Of a stretch of 38,500 bases of DNA, positions 22,690 through 31,524 are shown one piece after another. The stretch's first letter is position 1. Each line of letters begins with the position of its first letter. Source of the stretch: Treponema sp. (GTDB lineage: Bacteria > Spirochaetota > Spirochaetia > Treponematales > Breznakiellaceae); NCBI GenBank assembly GCA_031268125.1, contig JAIRXT010000151.1:1-38500 (forward strand), given 5' to 3'. The translations under genes and the position numbers were made by a program. The notes below the pieces were generated by a model. That model was not told the DNA's origin, ran no database searches, and worked only from the letters and a program-made list of their open reading frames with translations.

Positions 22690-24051
22690 TCAAAGTTTTA
22701 TTACCGTTTCCGCACATCCCCGCCGGGGCCGCCCTTCCCCCGCGTAGCGCATCTGCAAAAGAATGTTCCCGATGGCGGTTGCCTCGGCAGGTCCCGCGTG
22801 AACTTCTTTGCCGGTACAGCGGGCGGTAAGTTCGTTAAGGTAGCCGTCCTTACTGCCCCCGCCGATGATCGATATGGCCGGGTACTTCCGCCCGGTTATA
22901 TGCTCAAGATCATCCACAGCCTTTTTATAGCTTGAAGCAAGGCTTATATAAATACAATAGGCCAGATCGCCGGGACTTTCCGGGACCCGGCCGCCCCGGT
23001 ATTCGTCCTTAATTTCGCTTATCATGGAACCGGGGCTCAGGAACCGGGGGAGGTTGACATCAACGGGCCGGAAGTCTTCGGCTGCGGCGGCCCTGGCAAG
23101 GGATTCCAGTTCCGCAAAACTATAGGCATCCCCCAGTTCATGCCGGGTCTGCTGGAGGATCCACAGGCCCATGATGTTTTTCAGGAAACGGACCCGGCCG
23201 TTCAGGGCCCCCTCGTTGGTGTAGCCGGCGTCCCGGGCGGCCTCCGTCAAAATGGGGGAAGACTGGATGCCCAAAAGGCTCCAGGTACCGGAACTGATGT
23301 AAAGTTCCCGCTCATCGACAACGGAAACCGCGGAGGCGGTATCGTGGCTTGCCACCATCAGAACCTCCGCATTGCAGCCCGGCGCCAGTGTTTTATCGAT
23401 AAATCCCGCCGGATACGGGGGCTCCCGGGGAGGATCAAACAGGGCCGGGGGCAGGGCCAGCCGCTCGATGAGGGGACCGGCCCAGGATCGCTGCCGGGCG
23501 TCCAGAAGTCCCGATGTGGAGGCTATCGTATATTCGCTGTTTTTCTTTCCCCTAAAATCCCCGGTCAGGCGGTAGGCAAAGTACTCAGGCAGAAAGAACA
23601 GGGCCGCCGCATCATTCAGCCTTCCGGCCGCCTTGTCTGCCAAAAGCTGGTATACCGTGTTAAAGGGCTGGCGGGCCGTACCGGCGATACGGTAGAGTTC
23701 GTTAAAAGGGACGGAGGTATCGAAAAATGGCGCGGTACGGAGATCGCGGTAGGAATAGGCGGGTTCCAGGGCCTTTAAGCCCTTATCAACAAGAACATAA
23801 TCGACCCCCCAGGTATCAATGCCGATGTACCGGGGGGGCTTCCCCAGCGTAACACAGCGTTTAATGCCCGCGGCAATTTCGGTAAAGAGCCGTTCCGTAT
23901 CCCAGACAAGGGAACCGCCCCGGCGCAGCGGGGCGTTGGTAAAGCGGTGGACTTCCTCCAGGACAAGCTTTTCATCTTCCAGATGCCCCAGGATATGCCT
24001 GCCCCCGGAGGCGCCCATATCGACGGCAAGGTAATAATTTTCGCTTTTCAT
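22690..24051 (-). CDS. rhaB: Rhamnulokinase
   Basis: RhaB phosphorylates L-rhamnulose at C1 with ATP. The 453-aa product belongs to the FGGY/actin-like kinase fold. It has the nucleotide-binding phosphate-1 motif AVDMGASGGRHILG near the N-terminus, the sugar-binding region IDTWGVDYVLVD, and the C-terminal SIIGGGSKDGYLNELTARCTG motif. A longer reading frame extends 32 codons upstream into lptG. The ATG at 24051 is preferred because MKSENYYLAVDMG is the normal family start and GGAGGG precedes it. Only 32 bp separate it from lptG. A small imperfect hairpin (24062-24078) lies in that gap, but I found no good promoter. Confidence 0.94.
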   Translation of the reverse strand: MKSENYYLAVDMGASGGRHILGHLEDEKLVLEEVHRFTNAPLRRGGSLVWDTERLFTEIAAGIKRCVTLGKPPRYIGIDTWGVDYVLVDKGLKALEPAYSYRDLRTAPFFDTSVPFNELYRIAGTARQPFNTVYQLLADKAAGRLNDAAALFFLPEYFAYRLTGDFRGKKNSEYTIASTSGLLDARQRSWAGPLIERLALPPALFDPPREPPYPAGFIDKTLAPGCNAEVLMVASHDTASAVSVVDERELYISSGTWSLLGIQSSPILTEAARDAGYTNEGALNGRVRFLKNIMGLWILQQTRHELGDAYSFAELESLARAAAAEDFRPVDVNLPRFLSPGSMISEIKDEYRGGRVPESPGDLAYCIYISLASSYKKAVDDLEHITGRKYPAISIIGGGSKDGYLNELTARCTGKEVHAGPAEATAIGNILLQMRYAGEGRPRRGCAETVIKL

Positions 24052-24083
24052 TGCACCCTCCAAGGACGGAACGGCCTTGATTA

Positions 24084-25151
24084 TCAGGTCTTCGCACTGC
24101 CCAGCAGTACAAGTCCAATGATAATAAAGATTCCCACCGGAAACCATGCCCCCGCCAGAGGGGGAATATAGCCCAAACGGGCCAGCATCATGGAGATCAT
24201 CTCCATGACATAGAAGATCACCGCTGCGGAAAGGCTTGCCAAGAGACTCATCAGGAGGATGTTTTTCTTAAAACGGCCCCCCATCGAAATGGAAAGCACC
24301 ATTACCACCAGGCTTGCGGTGGGAAAAGAAAAACGATGGTAGTAATTCGCCAGAACCTGGATGGTCGGCAGCCCTGCGGTTCTAAGGTCCTCCACCAAGA
24401 GCCAGGCATCCCGGACGCGGAGTTCCTCCACATCCACGGAATTGCGGCGGAAGGTGTCGGGATGCTCCCGGTATATATCGGTCTCCTCCAGGAGCCGGGC
24501 CCGCAGCATATCTCCTTCCCATTCGTAAATTATCGGGGTAGAAAGAAGCCAGTATTCACCGGTCCAAACGGCCCGGGGAGAGCGGACCAGGGAAATAAAG
24601 GCCCCGGCGGAGTCCTGTTCCACGATGCTTATACCGTTAAGTATCAGCCCCTGGTAATCAAAATAATCAACAGAATAGACCAGATCCCCTCCCCTGGTCT
24701 TGACAACTACATCGGCGCTGCTTGCCTGCCGGTCCTCCTGGTGCAGATAATGCCGGGAAAGGGAATTTTTCAGCGCCAGAGTGGGAATGACCGCGGTATC
24801 ATCAAAAAAGAAGGCAAAAACCGAGGCAAAAATGCCCAGAACCACCAGGGACAGGGTAAAACGCCCAAAGGGGATACCGGAAATCAATATCGAGGTAAGC
24901 TCGTTCCGGGCATAAAGATCCCCCAGGGTATAGGCGGACGCGAAAAGAAGGGAAATTGGCAGGGCATAGGAAAAACATTTGGGCAGGTAATAAAGGCTTA
25001 TCCGCAGTATTTCCAGAACGGGTACCTGGTAGCTCAAATAGCGGAAGATATTGGCAAACAGATCGATAAGGACAAGAAGCAGCATAAACATGGAGATGGC
25101 AACAACAAAGATGGGAAAAAACTGCTTAAGCAGGTATCTGTCCAGAATCAT
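24084..25151 (-). CDS. lptG: LptF/LptG (YjgP/YjgQ) family permease, LptG-like
   Basis: The 355-aa inner-membrane protein has three N-terminal helices, a periplasmic jellyroll-type region (about 135-260) and three C-terminal helices. This is the YjgP/YjgQ layout of the permease that extracts lipopolysaccharide or lipid from the inner membrane with the ATPase LptB. The N-terminal motif MILDRYLLKQFFPIF is typical. It overlaps lptF by 4 bp (ATGA), so the two should be made in equal amounts and form a heterodimer. LptB, LptC and LptA are not in the window. The choice of the LptG rather than LptF name is positional. What lipid it moves in a treponeme-like cell is open. Confidence 0.88.
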   Translation of the reverse strand: MILDRYLLKQFFPIFVVAISMFMLLLVLIDLFANIFRYLSYQVPVLEILRISLYYLPKCFSYALPISLLFASAYTLGDLYARNELTSILISGIPFGRFTLSLVVLGIFASVFAFFFDDTAVIPTLALKNSLSRHYLHQEDRQASSADVVVKTRGGDLVYSVDYFDYQGLILNGISIVEQDSAGAFISLVRSPRAVWTGEYWLLSTPIIYEWEGDMLRARLLEETDIYREHPDTFRRNSVDVEELRVRDAWLLVEDLRTAGLPTIQVLANYYHRFSFPTASLVVMVLSISMGGRFKKNILLMSLLASLSAAVIFYVMEMISMMLARLGYIPPLAGAWFPVGIFIIIGLVLLGSAKT

Positions 25152-26416
25152 TTGCGAATCCTGACAATGCTAAGGATAACCCCCGCCGTAACGGCCAGGA
25201 TATTGGGAGTCCACATGGACCAAAAGGGGGAAAAACCCAGACGAATCCCCACCGTCTGCCCCCCTAATAGCAGGGCCCAGTACAGGACGGCGATGATAAG
25301 GCCCAGGATAAATCCCACGGTTTGTCCGCTCTTTTTTGTCATAAGTCCCAGGGCAACAGAAAGAAACACAAATGAAAACGCCCCCAGGGGAATGGAAAAT
25401 TTCCTGTAGTATTCCAAAAGGTAATACAACAGGGAACGGTCCTGCCGTATGGCCCGGTATTCCAAAATCTCCCGCTGCAGCTCCGCAAACTGGGAGGTCC
25501 GGCGGTTCCAGCTTTCGTTGTCCGGCCCCAAACGCAGGGTCCTTTCGGCCTCCAGGGCACGGAGGCCTATCTGGTTCAGCCGTTCTTCCAAAAGGCGGTT
25601 CAGGGCGGCCCGTTTCCCCCGTATTTCCGCCAGGACATCGGTGGAACTCATTTCCTTGGGAGTAATCGAAGAAACCGTCTGAATAAGATCTTCCTGGGGA
25701 ACCCAGTAGCGGAGAAAGGAGCTGGAAGCATAATCGTAATCGTAACGGGCCATTTCCTTTGAAGACTGGATAAAGGCCGCATTCAGATCCAGACTCAGCC
25801 CCTCACTGCCCCAGTCCCGCAGTCTCGCGTTCTTCGCCAGTATTACCCGCCGTTCCCCGTCCCCCGTCCGGTCCAGAATCAGAACATTCCCGATGGCGCC
25901 CCCTTCCACTTCTCCCGTTACGATGATCGTATCTTTGAAACGTTTAACCGAATTGGCCTCCAGTTCCAGGGCCGGGGTAGAAACCAGGATAGTACGGTGC
26001 AGCTTATTGAACTGTATGGTCCCCGCGGGGAGGAGCACATCGTTGGTCAGAAACGAAAAGATTGAAATAATGATCCCCACCACGAGGGCGGGAAGATAGA
26101 TGGTCCGGTATGAAAGCCCCGATGAGAGCATGACAAGAATTTCATTATCGCTGGACATACGGCCCACGGTCATCAGAGTGCCCACCATAGAGGCGAACGG
26201 GGCAGAAAGGGCAACCACCGAGGGCAGTGCATAGAGGACCAGCAGCGCAACCTGGCCGAAGGGCACCCGTTTGGTAAGAATTTCCTGAGCCAGAAGGAGA
26301 ATCTGATTGACAAAAAAGATAAAGAAAAAAAACAAAAAGGAAACAAAAAAAGAAAAAAGCGCTTCGGTAACGATGTAGCGGAACAGAGTCCAGGAAACGG
26401 AACGGGAATGATTCAT
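25148..26416 (-). CDS. lptF: LptF/LptG (YjgP/YjgQ) family permease, LptF-like
   Basis: The 422-aa protein has the same six-helix plan with a large periplasmic domain. It has a hydrophobic N-terminal pair (RYIVTEALFSFFVSFLFFFFIFFVNQILLL), the conserved phrase SDNEILVMLSSGLSYR, and a C-terminal helix group starting PLGAFSFVFLSVALGLMTKKSGQTVGFILG. It carries an extra coiled-coil-like stretch (about 265-320, RGKRAALNRLLEERLNQ...) in the periplasmic part. The ATG has GGAG six bases upstream. It lies 48 bp after dut and overlaps lptG by 4 bp. It forms the permease dimer with its partner. Confidence 0.88.
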   Translation of the reverse strand: MNHSRSVSWTLFRYIVTEALFSFFVSFLFFFFIFFVNQILLLAQEILTKRVPFGQVALLVLYALPSVVALSAPFASMVGTLMTVGRMSSDNEILVMLSSGLSYRTIYLPALVVGIIISIFSFLTNDVLLPAGTIQFNKLHRTILVSTPALELEANSVKRFKDTIIVTGEVEGGAIGNVLILDRTGDGERRVILAKNARLRDWGSEGLSLDLNAAFIQSSKEMARYDYDYASSSFLRYWVPQEDLIQTVSSITPKEMSSTDVLAEIRGKRAALNRLLEERLNQIGLRALEAERTLRLGPDNESWNRRTSQFAELQREILEYRAIRQDRSLLYYLLEYYRKFSIPLGAFSFVFLSVALGLMTKKSGQTVGFILGLIIAVLYWALLLGGQTVGIRLGFSPFWSMWTPNILAVTAGVILSIVRIRK

Positions 26417-26464
26417 GTGCAGCTCCGGCCCGCCTTTGGCAAAAAACGTTCTACCGGCTCCTAT

Positions 26465-26911
26465 TCAGCGTCCGGTAGAGCCGAAACCGCCGCCGCCCCG
26501 CTCCGTCCCGTCCAGCCTCTCCGCATCCTCAAGCGCCGCCTGAACCACCGGGGAAAAGACCAGTTGGGCAATCCGGTCCCCGTTCTCTATCGAACAGGGA
26601 CCGGAACCGAGATTAACCAGAATAACCTTGAGTTCCCCCCGGTAATCGGAATCGATGGTTCCCGGGGAATTGAGTACCGTGAGCCCCGATGCGGCGGCAA
26701 GTCCCGAGCGGGGCCGTACCTGGGCTTCATAACCGGCCGGAATTTCCAGCATAAGCCCCGTGGGAATCATCACACGCCCCAGGGGGGGAACGGTAAGGGT
26801 TTCCGGCAGCCGGGCGCGCAGATCCATCCCCGCCGCCCCCGGGCTCTCGTAGCGCGGGAGGGGAAGCGACGGGTCCTGTCTGCGGACCCTGACAACCGGC
26901 ATTCTATCCAT
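26465..26911 (-). CDS. dut: Deoxyuridine 5'-triphosphate nucleotidohydrolase
   Basis: Dut hydrolyses dUTP to dUMP and pyrophosphate, keeping uracil out of DNA and feeding dTMP synthesis. All five trimeric-dUTPase motifs are present in the 148-aa product: GAAGMDLRA, RPRSGLAA, GTIDSDYRGE with the catalytic Asp, GDRIAQLV, and the glycine-rich C-terminal arm RGGGGFGSTGR. The start lies two bases after the pnp stop, so it depends on coupled translation; an ATG three codons later is an alternative. Identification is firm. Confidence 0.95.
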   Translation of the reverse strand: MDRMPVVRVRRQDPSLPLPRYESPGAAGMDLRARLPETLTVPPLGRVMIPTGLMLEIPAGYEAQVRPRSGLAAASGLTVLNSPGTIDSDYRGELKVILVNLGSGPCSIENGDRIAQLVFSPVVQAALEDAERLDGTERGGGGFGSTGR

Positions 26912-26913
26912 AC

Positions 26914-29070
26914 CTAGAAACGGCGGCCGCAGCGGGGCCGCTCATCACGTTTATCCCCATGCTCCGCAGGAGCGCCGTCGGGATCGATGGCGTCAATATA
27001 GGAAAGGTTAAGGCGGCCCATCTTGTCGACTTCCAACAACTTAACAGGAATCTCCTGCCCTTCCTTGACCACATCGGTTACCTGGGCGATCCGCTGGCGG
27101 GAAAGTTTGCTGATATGCACCAAGCCTTCCTTACCGGGCAAAATCTCCACAAAGGCGCCAAAGTCCATGATCCGCTTGACCACACCGTTATAGACACGGC
27201 CGGTCTCCGGGTCCGAGACAATTCCCTGGACCGCCGCCTTGGCTTCCTCCGCGTCCCGGGCGTTTTTCCCGTAAATGGTTACGGTCCCGTCGTTTTCGGT
27301 ATTGATCGTAACACTGTACTGTTCGCAGAGGGCCTTGACGTTCTTGCCGCCGGGACCGATAAGGGCCCCTATTTTGTCCACCTCGATCTTCATCGTAACA
27401 ATCTTGGGGGCGAATTCGCTGATGGAAGCCGCCGGCTTGTTGAGGGTCCGGTTCATGATCGAAAGGATGTGAAGCCTCCCCCGCTTGGCCTGGTCCAGGG
27501 CCTTCCGCATAATCTCCGGGCTTACTCCGGCGATTTTAATGTCCATTTGGAAACCGGTGATCCCGTTTTCGGTCCCGGCAACCTTAAAGTCCATGTCTCC
27601 CAGGTGATCTTCCTCACCCAGAATATCTGAAAGCACCGCGTAGCGGCTGCCGGGCTGGTTGCTTTCGGTGATAAGGCCCATAGCGATCCCCGCCACCGGC
27701 TTTATCATGGGCACCCCGGCATGAAGCATGGCAAGGGTTCCCCCGCAGACCGTCGCCATAGAGGACGAACCGTTGGATTCCATGACCTCCGAGACCACCC
27801 GGACAGTGTAGGGGAATTCCTCTTTGCCGGGAACCATAGCCTCCAGGGAACGGCGGGCCAGGTTGCCGTGGCCGATCTCCCGGCGTCCGGTCCCCATACG
27901 TCCTACCTCTCCCACCGAATAGGGGGGGAAATTGTAATGAAGGATGAAATTCTCCCGCTTGTCCCCGTCAATATCATCGAAGATCTGCTCGTCAAACACG
28001 GTCCCCAGGGTCGTTACCACTAGGGCCTGGGTCTCACCGCGGGTAAACAGGGCCGAACCGTGGGTCCGGGGCAGAATTCCCACTTCGCAGCTAATGTCCC
28101 GGATATCTTCGGTCCCGCGGCCGTCCACACGCCGGCCCTTATCCAGGATGGAAGAACGGAGAATAGCGTATTCCATCTCCTCAAAAAGGGCGTTAAAGAG
28201 CTTTTTCTGGCTTTCATCCGCAAGCTGGGCGGCATATTCCGCCGCAAGGCCGGACTTTACCTTACCGATAGCCTCGCGGCGCTCCTGCTTTCCCTTGAGG
28301 AAACAGGCTTTTTCCAGTTCCGGGTAGGCGGCGGCACGGATAGCATCGGCATGTTCAAGGCTATAATCCGGCAGGATCAGGGGCAGTTTGGGCTTCCCCG
28401 CCAGTTCCCGCAGCTTTTCCTGGAGGGCGCAGAACTCTATGATCACCTGGTGGGCCTTTTCCAGGGCCTCCACCATCAGGTCCTCGCTTACTTCTTTGGC
28501 CCCGCCTTCCACCATCGTGATGCCGTCTTTCGTACCGGCTACCATGATCTCCAGCGTCGAGCGTTCAATGTCCTGATAGCTGGGATTTACCACCAAAAGA
28601 CCGTCTACCTGACAGATCCGCACCCCTGCGATGGGGCCGTTAAACGGAATGTCCGAGATATGGACCGCCGCGGAACTGGCGATAATGGCCAAGATGTCCG
28701 GGGGGTTTATCTGATCGGCGGAAAGCGTGGTGGGAACCACTTGGATTTCCCGGCCGAAGGCCTTGTCGAAGAGGGGCCGCATAGGCCGGTCGATGAGCCT
28801 GGATACCAGGATTTCCTTGTCCTTGGGACGGCCTTCCCGCTTGATAAAGCCGCCGGGAATCTTCCCCGCGGCATAGTATTTTTCGTTATAATCAACCGTC
28901 AGGGGCACATAGTCCAGCCCCTCTACAGCTTCACTTGAAGAACAAACGGTCGCAATAACCGCCGAACCCGCATATTGGGCAAAAACAGCGCCGTTTGCCT
29001 GCTTTGCTATCCTGCCGGTTTCCAGGATAAGATCCTTTCCGCCGATTTGTAATGTTACCTGTTGTGTCAT
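26914..29070 (-). CDS. pnp: Polynucleotide phosphorylase
   Basis: PNPase degrades RNA 3' to 5' with phosphate and is a core part of the RNA decay machinery. The 718-aa protein has the normal order: first RNase PH domain, helical linker, second RNase PH domain (with DFKVAGTENGITGFQMDIKI), KH domain (about 555-615, IGPGGKNVKAL) and S1 domain (about 622-690, GVVKRIMDFGAFVEILPGKEGLVHISKLS). The C-terminal tail is short and Arg-rich. The start codon follows the rpsO stop with no gap (TAAATG). The rpsO-pnp pairing is widespread in bacteria. Confidence 0.97.
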   Translation of the reverse strand: MTQQVTLQIGGKDLILETGRIAKQANGAVFAQYAGSAVIATVCSSSEAVEGLDYVPLTVDYNEKYYAAGKIPGGFIKREGRPKDKEILVSRLIDRPMRPLFDKAFGREIQVVPTTLSADQINPPDILAIIASSAAVHISDIPFNGPIAGVRICQVDGLLVVNPSYQDIERSTLEIMVAGTKDGITMVEGGAKEVSEDLMVEALEKAHQVIIEFCALQEKLRELAGKPKLPLILPDYSLEHADAIRAAAYPELEKACFLKGKQERREAIGKVKSGLAAEYAAQLADESQKKLFNALFEEMEYAILRSSILDKGRRVDGRGTEDIRDISCEVGILPRTHGSALFTRGETQALVVTTLGTVFDEQIFDDIDGDKRENFILHYNFPPYSVGEVGRMGTGRREIGHGNLARRSLEAMVPGKEEFPYTVRVVSEVMESNGSSSMATVCGGTLAMLHAGVPMIKPVAGIAMGLITESNQPGSRYAVLSDILGEEDHLGDMDFKVAGTENGITGFQMDIKIAGVSPEIMRKALDQAKRGRLHILSIMNRTLNKPAASISEFAPKIVTMKIEVDKIGALIGPGGKNVKALCEQYSVTINTENDGTVTIYGKNARDAEEAKAAVQGIVSDPETGRVYNGVVKRIMDFGAFVEILPGKEGLVHISKLSRQRIAQVTDVVKEGQEIPVKLLEVDKMGRLNLSYIDAIDPDGAPAEHGDKRDERPRCGRRF

Positions 29071-29340
29071 TTATTTACGCAGACCCAGATCCTTGATAAG
29101 AGAACGGTAGTTCTCCAGGTTGACCCGCTGGATATACTTCAAAAGCCTCCTGCGTTTTCCAACCAGAATAAGCAGACCCCGCTGACTGGACTTATCCTTC
29201 TTGAACTGCCTGCAATGCTCCGTAAGATGGTTGATCCGTCCGGTAAGCAGGGCAATCTGGACCTCCGTGGCGCCTGAATCCTTTTCGGATTTCCCATACT
29301 TGGAAACAACGGACGCCGATTCTTCTTTGCTTAAAGCCAT
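29071..29340 (-). CDS. rpsO: 30S ribosomal protein S15
   Basis: S15 binds 16S rRNA early in assembly of the small subunit. The 89-aa product has the usual length and the hallmark stretches GATEVQIALLTGRINHLTEH and LVGKRRRLLKYI. A longer reading frame exists upstream, but ATG 29340 gives the standard MALSKEE start and has AGGAGA nine bases before it. It lies 13 bp after ribF and is joined end to end with pnp. Confidence 0.97.
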   Translation of the reverse strand: MALSKEESASVVSKYGKSEKDSGATEVQIALLTGRINHLTEHCRQFKKDKSSQRGLLILVGKRRRLLKYIQRVNLENYRSLIKDLGLRK

Positions 29341-29353
29341 ATATATTACTCTC

Positions 29354-30142
29354 CTATTGGGAACTGCATAACTCAACGGCTAGTACGTTGAGGTCGGGGG
29401 GAGCCAGGAACAAGCGCCCGGAATCCAGGGTGACGACCGTCTCCCGCCCTGCCGGGGAACCGGCCGTATAGACCCTGGCGGCATAGCGCCCACCGGGGGG
29501 CAGGACCCGCCCTTCTTTCCCCAGGTCATAGAAACAAGCTTCCCCGGTTTTCTCCGGCTCCGGAGTTTCCAGATCCACCCGGAAGGGACGGCCCAGCAGG
29601 GCCGCCGCCCCGGCCAAATCCCCGGCCAGCAGGGCCTGCCGTATACGGCTTGAACTAACCGGCGCATCCCCCTCCCGCAACTGGCTTACCAGTTCGGTAT
29701 GGGTTCCAAAGGGCGCCGCCATATCCCGAATAGCCCGGGCGTCCGTATCCAGGCGGTAACCGCAGCGGAAACCATCACCTAATACCAGATAGGCAACCCG
29801 TTCAAGCCCTATACGAGTAACAAACTCTCCGCCAGTAATTTTACTAATATTCCCGGAAAAGTCAATAAGTACCACAAAACCGGCGCCCAGCGCCTCCAGG
29901 GTCTGAAGTTTTTGGGAGAGGCTGTAAATGTCTCCGGGATACTGTTCCGGGCAGAGAATCCTGCGGGGATTCTGAATAAACGTGATAAGCCCCCCCAGGG
30001 CCCCGTGTTCACCGGCGTAGTTCCGAATCTTTTCGATGAGCTTCTGATGCCCCCGGTGTACGCCGTCAAAGACCCCAATGCTCAGGGCCAGAGGTTGGGA
30101 AAATTCCGCCCGGATAAAACTATCCCAGTCAAAGACCTGCAC
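29354..30142 (-). CDS. ribF: RibF-type FAD synthetase with a shortened, atypical riboflavin-kinase region
   Basis: RibF normally phosphorylates riboflavin and adenylates FMN to FAD. The N-terminal FMN-adenylyltransferase domain is clear: SIGVFDGVHRGHQKLI (HRGH, about 29-32), a GDGFRCGYRL segment and SSSRIRQAL. After the conserved LLGRPF the normal riboflavin-kinase barrel should show a G-x-P-T-A-N motif; I cannot find one. Only about 80 residues remain, with a barrel-like PPGGRYAARVY strand. The total from this start is 262 aa, shorter than the usual about 310. GTG 30142 is chosen because GGAGGG lies six bases upstream and the product then starts just before the first strand; it overlaps truB by 14 bp. 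Upstream ATGs would overlap truB deeply. The kinase activity may be lost. Confidence 0.88.
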   Translation of the reverse strand: MQVFDWDSFIRAEFSQPLALSIGVFDGVHRGHQKLIEKIRNYAGEHGALGGLITFIQNPRRILCPEQYPGDIYSLSQKLQTLEALGAGFVVLIDFSGNISKITGGEFVTRIGLERVAYLVLGDGFRCGYRLDTDARAIRDMAAPFGTHTELVSQLREGDAPVSSSRIRQALLAGDLAGAAALLGRPFRVDLETPEPEKTGEACFYDLGKEGRVLPPGGRYAARVYTAGSPAGRETVVTLDSGRLFLAPPDLNVLAVELCSSQ

Positions 30143-31121
30143 GGGTCCCTCCTGTCCCGCAGTCCCCGGCGTAAACATAGCCGTAGTTCCAGCGCCCGTC
30201 CGCGGCCCGTTCCACGATACCGGCAAAACGATCCCCCGCGAAAACCGCCGCCGGGGCGCCTTCGCCGCAGAGCGCCCCCTCCGGAATCAGACCGGCCAGC
30301 AGGGAATCCAGCGGGCGGCCGTGAATCATGGGAAGCAGGACATCCGCCCCCGCTTCAAGGCGGGGGATTCCCAGGGCTTCAAACAGAGTCCGGTCCACGG
30401 GCCGCAGGGCCTCCCGATAAGCCCGGCTGACCCCTTCGCCCCCGGCGGCTTCCGGGCAAAGGGCGGCCTCCACGGAGAAGCCCGCCACCGCCAGCCTCCG
30501 CAGCTCCGCAAGGTGGGCCCGGGAACCGCAGGCCAGGGCAAGATCCCGGGCCAGAGAACGGATATAGGCGCCGCCGGAACAGCGAACGAGGATCCGGGCC
30601 AGCGGGGGCTCCCAGGAAACCAGGCGGAGTTCGTAGATCGTAACCGGCCGGGCCTTCATTTCCGGCTTCTCCCCGGCCCGGGCCAGTTCCGAAGCACGGC
30701 GGCCGTCCAGGTGAATCGCCGAATAGAGGGGCGGCGTCTGGAGAATGTTCCCCCGGAACCGGGGCAGAACTTCTTCAAACTGCTGCCGGGACGGAACGGG
30801 CCCCCGGGCGGCCGCGCTGCCCTCCGGGTCCAGGGTATCGGTTTCCGTGCCAAAGAAGATCGCCGCCAGGTAGGTTTTATCACAGTGGGAAATCCAGGGG
30901 CTTAACCGGGTTGCCCGCCCTGCCAGGACAATGAGCAAACCGGAGGCAAATTTATCCAGCGTCCCCGTATGGCCCACCTTGCCGGTCCCCAGGGCCTTTT
31001 TCACCGCCCATAAGGCTTCAAAAGAGGTTTGACCGGGGCTTTTATCCAGCAGCAGGAAGCCTGAAATTTCAGGACGGAGGGAAGAACCGGCCTCCCCGCC
31101 TCCGGGGACCGTTGTCTTCAT
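30129..31121 (-). CDS. truB: tRNA pseudouridine-55 synthase
   Basis: TruB makes pseudouridine at position 55 of the T-loop in tRNAs. The 330-aa product has the catalytic motif GHTGTLDKFASG with Asp56, then KTYLAAIFFGTETDTLDPEG and the SGGAYIRSLARDLA motif typical of the family. An N-terminal extension of about 18 residues precedes the LLLDKSPGQTSF start. It overlaps rbfA by 4 bp (ATGA) and ribF by 14 bp. Identification is firm. Confidence 0.95.
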   Translation of the reverse strand: MKTTVPGGGEAGSSLRPEISGFLLLDKSPGQTSFEALWAVKKALGTGKVGHTGTLDKFASGLLIVLAGRATRLSPWISHCDKTYLAAIFFGTETDTLDPEGSAAARGPVPSRQQFEEVLPRFRGNILQTPPLYSAIHLDGRRASELARAGEKPEMKARPVTIYELRLVSWEPPLARILVRCSGGAYIRSLARDLALACGSRAHLAELRRLAVAGFSVEAALCPEAAGGEGVSRAYREALRPVDRTLFEALGIPRLEAGADVLLPMIHGRPLDSLLAGLIPEGALCGEGAPAAVFAGDRFAGIVERAADGRWNYGYVYAGDCGTGGTRAGL

Positions 31122-31498
31122 CCGGCCGTATCGTCCCCGGAAACCCCGCCGCCCCCGGTGAGTTGTTCAATTTTTTTTACCAGATCGAAACCTTCCCGAA
31201 TCCCCGCATCCGCGTGAAAACGGAGGCGGGGCATCTTACGGATCCGCATAAAGGAGGCAAGCTCGGTCTGGATAAACCCGGCGGCGTTTTGCAGTCCTTC
31301 CACGGCCCTGGCAAGGCTGCCGTGTTCCCGGACATTGGAAACATACACATCCGCAAAGGCCAGGTCCCGGGAAACCCGGACCCGGGTAATGGACAGCAGG
31401 AAATGAACCCGCGGGTCTTTGATCCTGCCTTCAAGAATAAGGGCGCCGATCTTTTGCTGTATCTGGCGCCCTATGCGCTCTGTTCTAAATTCTCCCAT
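31118..31498 (-). CDS. rbfA: Ribosome-binding factor A
   Basis: RbfA assists late maturation of the 30S subunit and cold adaptation. The 126-aa product shows the KH-like core with RIGRQIQQKIGALILEG, DPRVHFLLSITRVRVSRDLAFADVYVS and the C-terminal PRLRFHADAGIREGFDLVKKIEQL. Length is normal. It lies 26 bp after infB and overlaps truB by 4 bp in the standard infB-rbfA-truB order. Confidence 0.95.
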   Translation of the reverse strand: MGEFRTERIGRQIQQKIGALILEGRIKDPRVHFLLSITRVRVSRDLAFADVYVSNVREHGSLARAVEGLQNAAGFIQTELASFMRIRKMPRLRFHADAGIREGFDLVKKIEQLTGGGGVSGDDTAG

Positions 31499-31524
31499 TG
31501 CCGCTTATTCCGTGGGGAGGGGAA

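Noticed and set aside
24062..24078. Terminator between lptG and rhaB
   Set aside because: The hairpin is short with one mismatch and has no T-run on the minus strand, so it was recorded only as a weak element.
26465..26911. Phage origin for dut
   Set aside because: It lies tightly within the pnp-lptF operon with no phage genes nearby.
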